Shown: piece by piece, positions 59,577-64,000 of the stretch | How the letters are laid out: each line of letters begins with the position of its first letter | Position numbering within the stretch: the stretch's first letter is position 1 | DNA from: Carya illinoinensis | Lineage: Eukaryota; Streptophyta; Magnoliopsida; Fagales; Juglandaceae | NCBI RefSeq assembly: GCF_018687715.1 | Contig: NC_056758.1 | Location: 7,710,501-7,774,500, forward strand | DNA length: 64,000 nucleotides | Direction of reading: 5' to 3' | Program-made: the position numbers and the translations under genes | Notes under the pieces: generated by a model | Database searches by the model: none | What the model saw: only the letters and a program-made list of their open reading frames with translations | Told to the model about the DNA's origin: nothing

Positions 59577-62500
59577 ATGGCTACCAAGAACCTGTTCTTG
59601 TCTTATACATTGCTCCTTGCGTTACTTCATCTGGTAACTAAGACGACTACGAAGTATAGTCTTTCACTGCCTGTTGCTATTGCTTTATGTTTCGTTTATG
59701 AGAGAATTATGGGGAGAGAATGAAAGAAATTTTGGGTTGTTTTGTTTAGATCTTAACCCAGTTTAACAGAATCAGAGTAGCCAAAAATTAATGTCGTGAG
59801 GTATCGGAGCATGATTTTCCAGTATCTTTTAACCAAAGCCCGATCCTGCATCGGGCCTATTTTCTAGGGTTCTTCGGCGGCCAAACCGATCGATGGTCTC
59901 TTTTTGATGTTCCTGCTTTCCTAGAATCCTTTTCCCTTTTCTCGCTGTTTCGTTGCTGAAAGTGGAAGAAGGGAAAGAAAGCGACTATTTTTATCGTGTG
60001 TTGGCCCTTTCTTTTGTTTTTAAGAAAACGAAGAATACAAAATGGCCAATTAGTTGAGGGTAGACCTCTTCTGAATGGGTATCTAAATTTGTTTGATTTC
60101 TTTCCTTCTCCTACGCTTTCTCAGCAATCGACGATTCTTATTCTCATTTTTATTATGAGACCCATGTTTACATTGAGTCACTCTAAACTAACTTCTATAC
60201 ATTCTCTGCCGACCAGGTAGTTGTACATGAAGCTTTGAATTCAGGTCCATACCCTTTGGTAGTGAGCACATGGCCCTTCTTAGATGCTGTTAGAGCTGCT
60301 TGGAGAACTGTTGATAGTGGGTTTTCAGCTGTTGACGCTGTTGTGGAGGGTTGCTCCGCCTGCGAGGAACTGCAATGTGATGGAACAGGTGGGAACTTGT
60401 GATTTTATATTAATAGCAGGCAGCGTCGTTATAAATTGATGTTTTCCTAAATCTAATGTTCATGCTACAGAAGAAAAAAATAACAGAAATTTATTGATAT
60501 TATCTCGGCTGAGTGTTTGATTTATCATCTTTTTATCTAGTCTCCAAGAACTTCCAATGCACTCATATTCTAACAAATGGAGTATTACTTCTGGCTTTTA
60601 GTTATCACTGTTGAGCACAGAATGGTTAATAAGCTTAACTATCCTTTGGACTTTTATTTTGCTCCGAACAGTTGGGCCTGGTGGAAGTCCAAATGAGAAT
60701 GGAGAAACTACGATTGATGCTCTGGTCATGGATGGGGTAACCACCATTTTCATGTTTGATGTTTTTGCCATCCATTATTGTTCTCTCTACTGTAGCATGC
60801 TTCTCGGTGCACAATAGAAATGACTATCTATCACGTGTCTGCTAAGGACACACATAGGTGACAATGGAGGTTGGAGCTGTTGCTGCTATGAGTTACGTGA
60901 AGGATGGCATCAGAGCTGCTAGATTAGTAATGCAGCATACTAAACACACTTTGCTTGTTGGAGAGCAAGCCTCTGCATTTGCTTTATCAATGGGTCTCCC
61001 AGGACCCACAAACCTTAGTTCATCCGAGTCTTTGGCGAAGTGGAGTAAATGGAAAGAAAATCGCTGCCAACCTAATTTTAGGCAAAATGTTGTACCTATC
61101 AATAGTTGTGGCCCATATCATCCAAGGGATTCTCTTGACCTAACTAAAGAGGCATGTTCCAGAGCCAAGCTTTTGGAAACTAGTGAATCAAGATCATCCC
61201 TCGTTGGTCTTCACAACCATGACACTATAGCAATGGCTGTCATTGACAGAGTAAGTTGTTGATGAAAGCATTGTTCCATTAATTATATTCATTAAATTTA
61301 AGTGAAATTCTTGTTTCTTGCATAGATGGGGCACCTTGCCGTTGGTACATCAACTAATGGAGCAACATATAAGATCCCTGGCAGGTAAGTTTGACATGAG
61401 GCCTTACAATCATTGGAGTTGATCTGAATATACAATGGAACCATATTAAACCAGTGATCTTGTTGATGCTGTTGTGATTTAATTGGTAAAACACAATTCT
61501 AAACATTAATATGTCGAGGAGGTGCAAAGGCCCTCGGCAAGAAGTTTTCTGCAATTGCACGTCGGGTAATCCAAGAAGAAATTCCCCCAGTCCAATGGCC
61601 TCTAAAAATTATTTGCACTCAAGGGTTCGGACCTTAGACCCAGAGGGAGCATACCACCAAGAACAAGGCTCTAGCCGCTTGAGCCGGCCCCTAGGGGTTC
61701 TATGATAATGTTCTTTTCAGTCATTCTTTGGCAATTCATCATTTTTAGGTTGCTGTGGAGTCTGAACTCATTCTTGAACACTTGACATTTTGTCATGTGA
61801 CAATGCCAAGTGGCTCTTTCAGTTCTGATTGAGAATAATCTTTCTTAACCATGTCCCATGCTAACTGAAAAATTGACGATATGACTAGTGAAAATGAGTT
61901 TGTCAAAAAATTAATTTTGTTCAAAAAGGAAGTAAATATTAATGTATATGGTATATAAGGTGCTCTAGTGAAACAAATATTCTTTGGTACTACGTCTCGT
62001 GTTGCAAGAGCCTATGTGCCAGTGTGATTGCAGCATGCAAGATCTTATATGCCATTGTGATTGCAACAAATTAACCTTTCATTAATCCCTTTAGATAACC
62101 ATTTTTTCCAGAGTAATGATAAATAACTAGCAAGCAGACTTGAGCATGGCTTGACTCTAACCATCCCATATTTTATGCAACGTATAATGTTTCATGGTGT
62201 AGGTTGAGGTAGAAAGCTAAAAAGGTACAAATAGGATCAGTTGGTTGTGATTGGGAGTTTAACGTGTCTCTGTAATTTTGTTCAAGGTTGCTTAAAATGC
62301 ATACCCTTACTTGGCCTCTTATCAAACAAAAGTGTTATGGTTTGAAAGATAGAGTGGGGGGAATGTAGGAAAGAAGATAAATCTGATGCAGAAAACAGCA
62401 AGAACAATTTTATAGAACATGAACAACTTAATAGACTATCTTGAAAAGTTTTTCCTTCAAGGAATGCAGGTAATTTATTGACGTAAATCAACAAATTATT

Positions 62501-63372
62501 GCACTACGTTTTCTTTTAAACTTTTGAAGTCAACGGCAATTTAAGCTTATAAAGTTGAATAATCTGGATGTTTCTCATAGCAATGAATCAGATACAATGA
62601 GAATTGACGGTACACTTTATAGGCTTTTGGAGATAACTGATGAAAACTCTTCCGTCCTGCAGGGTAGGTGATGGACCCATTGCAGGATCTTCAGCATATG
62701 CCGATGACGAAATTGGTGCATGTGGGGCAACTGGAGATGGTGACATTATGATGCGCTTCCTTCCATGGTGACGTACATAACTTAGTTTCTTTCAGTTTGG
62801 GATCATTCATGGCACTAGTTTTAATCATTCACAATCTGAATTCCATAAGTTCTTTGAAAATCTAGAAAGCACTGGAATATATACTGCCAAATATTCTCCC
62901 TAGTGCATTTTTTATATTAACTTTTGGTTTGTTCACATGCTTGAATCAGTCCCTATTTTGTCTACATCTCCTACAACATTAATATAAGAAAAAAATCCCT
63001 ATACCACACACCTACTTTTATTTTTTATCTTTTTATTTTATTTTATTTTCCCTCAGCAGGTGTGTGGTGTAGTGCTGCTGAGTAGAAGAACTGTAATGTC
63101 CTATTTTCTGGTCTGTTTTTTAGTCTTAAGAAATCCTCTCATTTGATTACAGTTATCAAGTAGTGGAGAGTATGAGATTAGGAATGGAACCCAAGCTTGC
63201 TGCAAAGGATGCAATATCAAGAATAGCAAAAAAATTTCCTGATTTTGTGGGAGCTGTTTTTGCGATTAATAAGAATGGGAAGCATGCTGGTGCTTGCCAT
63301 GGATGGACATTTCAATACTCGGTGAGAAGCCAAGAAATGGATGATGTGGAAGTGTTCACTGTGCTACCCTAA
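59577..63372 (+). CDS. N4-(beta-N-acetylglucosaminyl)-L-asparaginase (aspartylglucosaminidase), 7 exons, 356 aa
   Basis: An N-terminal nucleophile hydrolase that cleaves the bond between asparagine and N-acetylglucosamine during glycoprotein breakdown, expected in the vacuole/secretory route. Exons: 59577-59633, 60217-60388, 60672-60736, 60858-61250, 61326-61384, 62663-62767, 63153-63372; all GT-AG with matching phase. The first exon encodes a hydrophobic signal peptide (about residues 5-22). Early motifs are [13 protein letters not shown] and [21 protein letters not shown]. The autocleavage site and nucleophile is Thr221 in [29 protein letters not shown] and GAYADD-like [19 protein letters not shown] follow, matching the beta subunit of the family. 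Length matches plant homologues (about 355-360 aa). Active-site residues look intact. Plant-type L-asparaginase/isoaspartyl peptidases are a less likely alternative. Confidence 0.94.
61505..61705 (-). mobile_element. tRNA-derived SINE-like insertion in an AGA intron
   Basis: On the minus strand the segment begins CCGGCTCAAGCGGCTAGAGC, an A-box-like start, with a B-box-like GGTCCGAACCC about 45 bases on, then a non-tRNA body. This is the layout of plant SINEs. Tail and target duplication are not clear. It lies between AGA exons 5 and 6. Confidence 0.6.
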
Positions 63373-63828
63373 ATTAGTTAACTCTCTTAACTCGGCAGGG
63401 AAGCTTTGATACGTAATGTGTATTATTAATGAGATGGTCTTTCCATAATTCCATTTTATTCCTACAATGTAAGTGACATGGAATTATTGTACTTTCATGA
63501 TATTGATATGGCCAATCTTCAGCAGAAAATTTATTTATTTTTTACTGATTTTTTCATGCTTACCGTTGAATGATATCAGAATTTTTGAACTTTAGACAAT
63601 CTCATGCATGGGTCATGAGATGGTAGGCAGACTTGGACAGAGGGCTAACGGGTAAGGCTAACACATGACAAAGACGATGAGACAATTAAGTAAAACCAAG
63701 GGCAGCAGTAACATCATTTAGAACAAGTGCAGCATCAATGTCATACTAGAAATGAGTTATTATCTCTTGAGCCTGTATTACATATCTGCATGGCCAAGCC
63801 TAACTTCCTACTGTTCAAATTAAATCTC
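63373..63828 (+). other. 3' UTR and flank of the AGA gene
   Basis: Follows the TAA at 63370-63372. AATAAT/TTTATT-like signals occur nearby (63422-63545). No further gene is seen. Confidence 0.45.
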
Positions 63829-63999
63829 GTTTGGTTACACAAATGATCTAATCTCATATAATCATCACTTTTTTAAACTCTCACACAAAATACAATAATA
63901 TTTAACACTTTCAAATTTTAAAACAAAAATAATATTACAAAAATATATTCTAATAATATTTTTTTCAACTTTCATCTCATTTTATCTATGTAACCAAAC
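63829..63999. mobile_element. MITE at the window edge
   Basis: The left end gtttggttacacaaatgat and the complement of the right end, gtttggttacatagataaa, are inverted repeats, with the interior rich in atctcat/catctcat words. 171 bp. The right flank is cut by the window end, so no target duplication can be tested. Confidence 0.7.
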
Positions 64000-64000
64000 A

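Overview
The window is nuclear DNA of a flowering plant, most likely a woody eudicot. The evidence is AT-rich intergenic DNA, GT-AG introns, plant-type genes (group C MAP kinase, atypical bHLH, SFH-type Sec14) and plant-type transposons (CACTA, hAT and PIF MITEs, Ty3 LTRs, LINEs). A Fagales/Juglandaceae origin is only an impression from the MITE families. There are no bacterial operons, CRISPR arrays or tRNA genes.

Layout. 653-3480 (minus): a complete MPK7-like MAP kinase, two coding exons, 368 aa. 3481-14348: gene-free AT-rich DNA with a long fold-back MITE (6185-6520), a PIF/Harbinger MITE with TAA duplication (7633-8102), a hAT MITE with a perfect 8-bp duplication (11653-12399), a PIF-like element carrying an unidentified coding fragment (12811-13805) and scattered short MITE copies. 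14623-17854 (plus): a bHLH110/112/123-like protein, seven exons, 416 aa. 18250-19152: another hAT-type element. 19701-33242: a 13.5-kb CACTA (En/Spm) element with matching 3-bp AGC duplication, a decayed tnp2-type transposase, a nested LINE RNase H relic, an exon-like island and a second, internal terminus. 35060-48129 (minus): an SFH-type Sec14 phosphoinositide/phosphatidylcholine transfer protein, 14 coding exons, 602 aa, with a probable 3.8-kb solo LTR and a hAT-like repeat in its introns. 50617-53500: a 5'-truncated LINE interrupted by a hAT MITE. 54300-59340: LTR fragments and a broken Ty3 RT/RNase H region. 59577-63372 (plus): a complete N4-(beta-N-acetylglucosaminyl)-L-asparaginase, seven exons, 356 aa, with a SINE-like insert in one intron. 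The window ends in another MITE.

The four intact host genes are unrelated single genes with their own promoters: stress/hormone signalling (MAPK), transcription (bHLH), lipid transfer (SFH) and glycoprotein turnover (AGA). They do not form a cluster. Interest lies mainly in the transposon archaeology: nested insertions with readable target duplications, hairpin-bearing LTR repeats and possible host-fragment capture. All exon models were built by eye from splice sites, reading phase and family knowledge.
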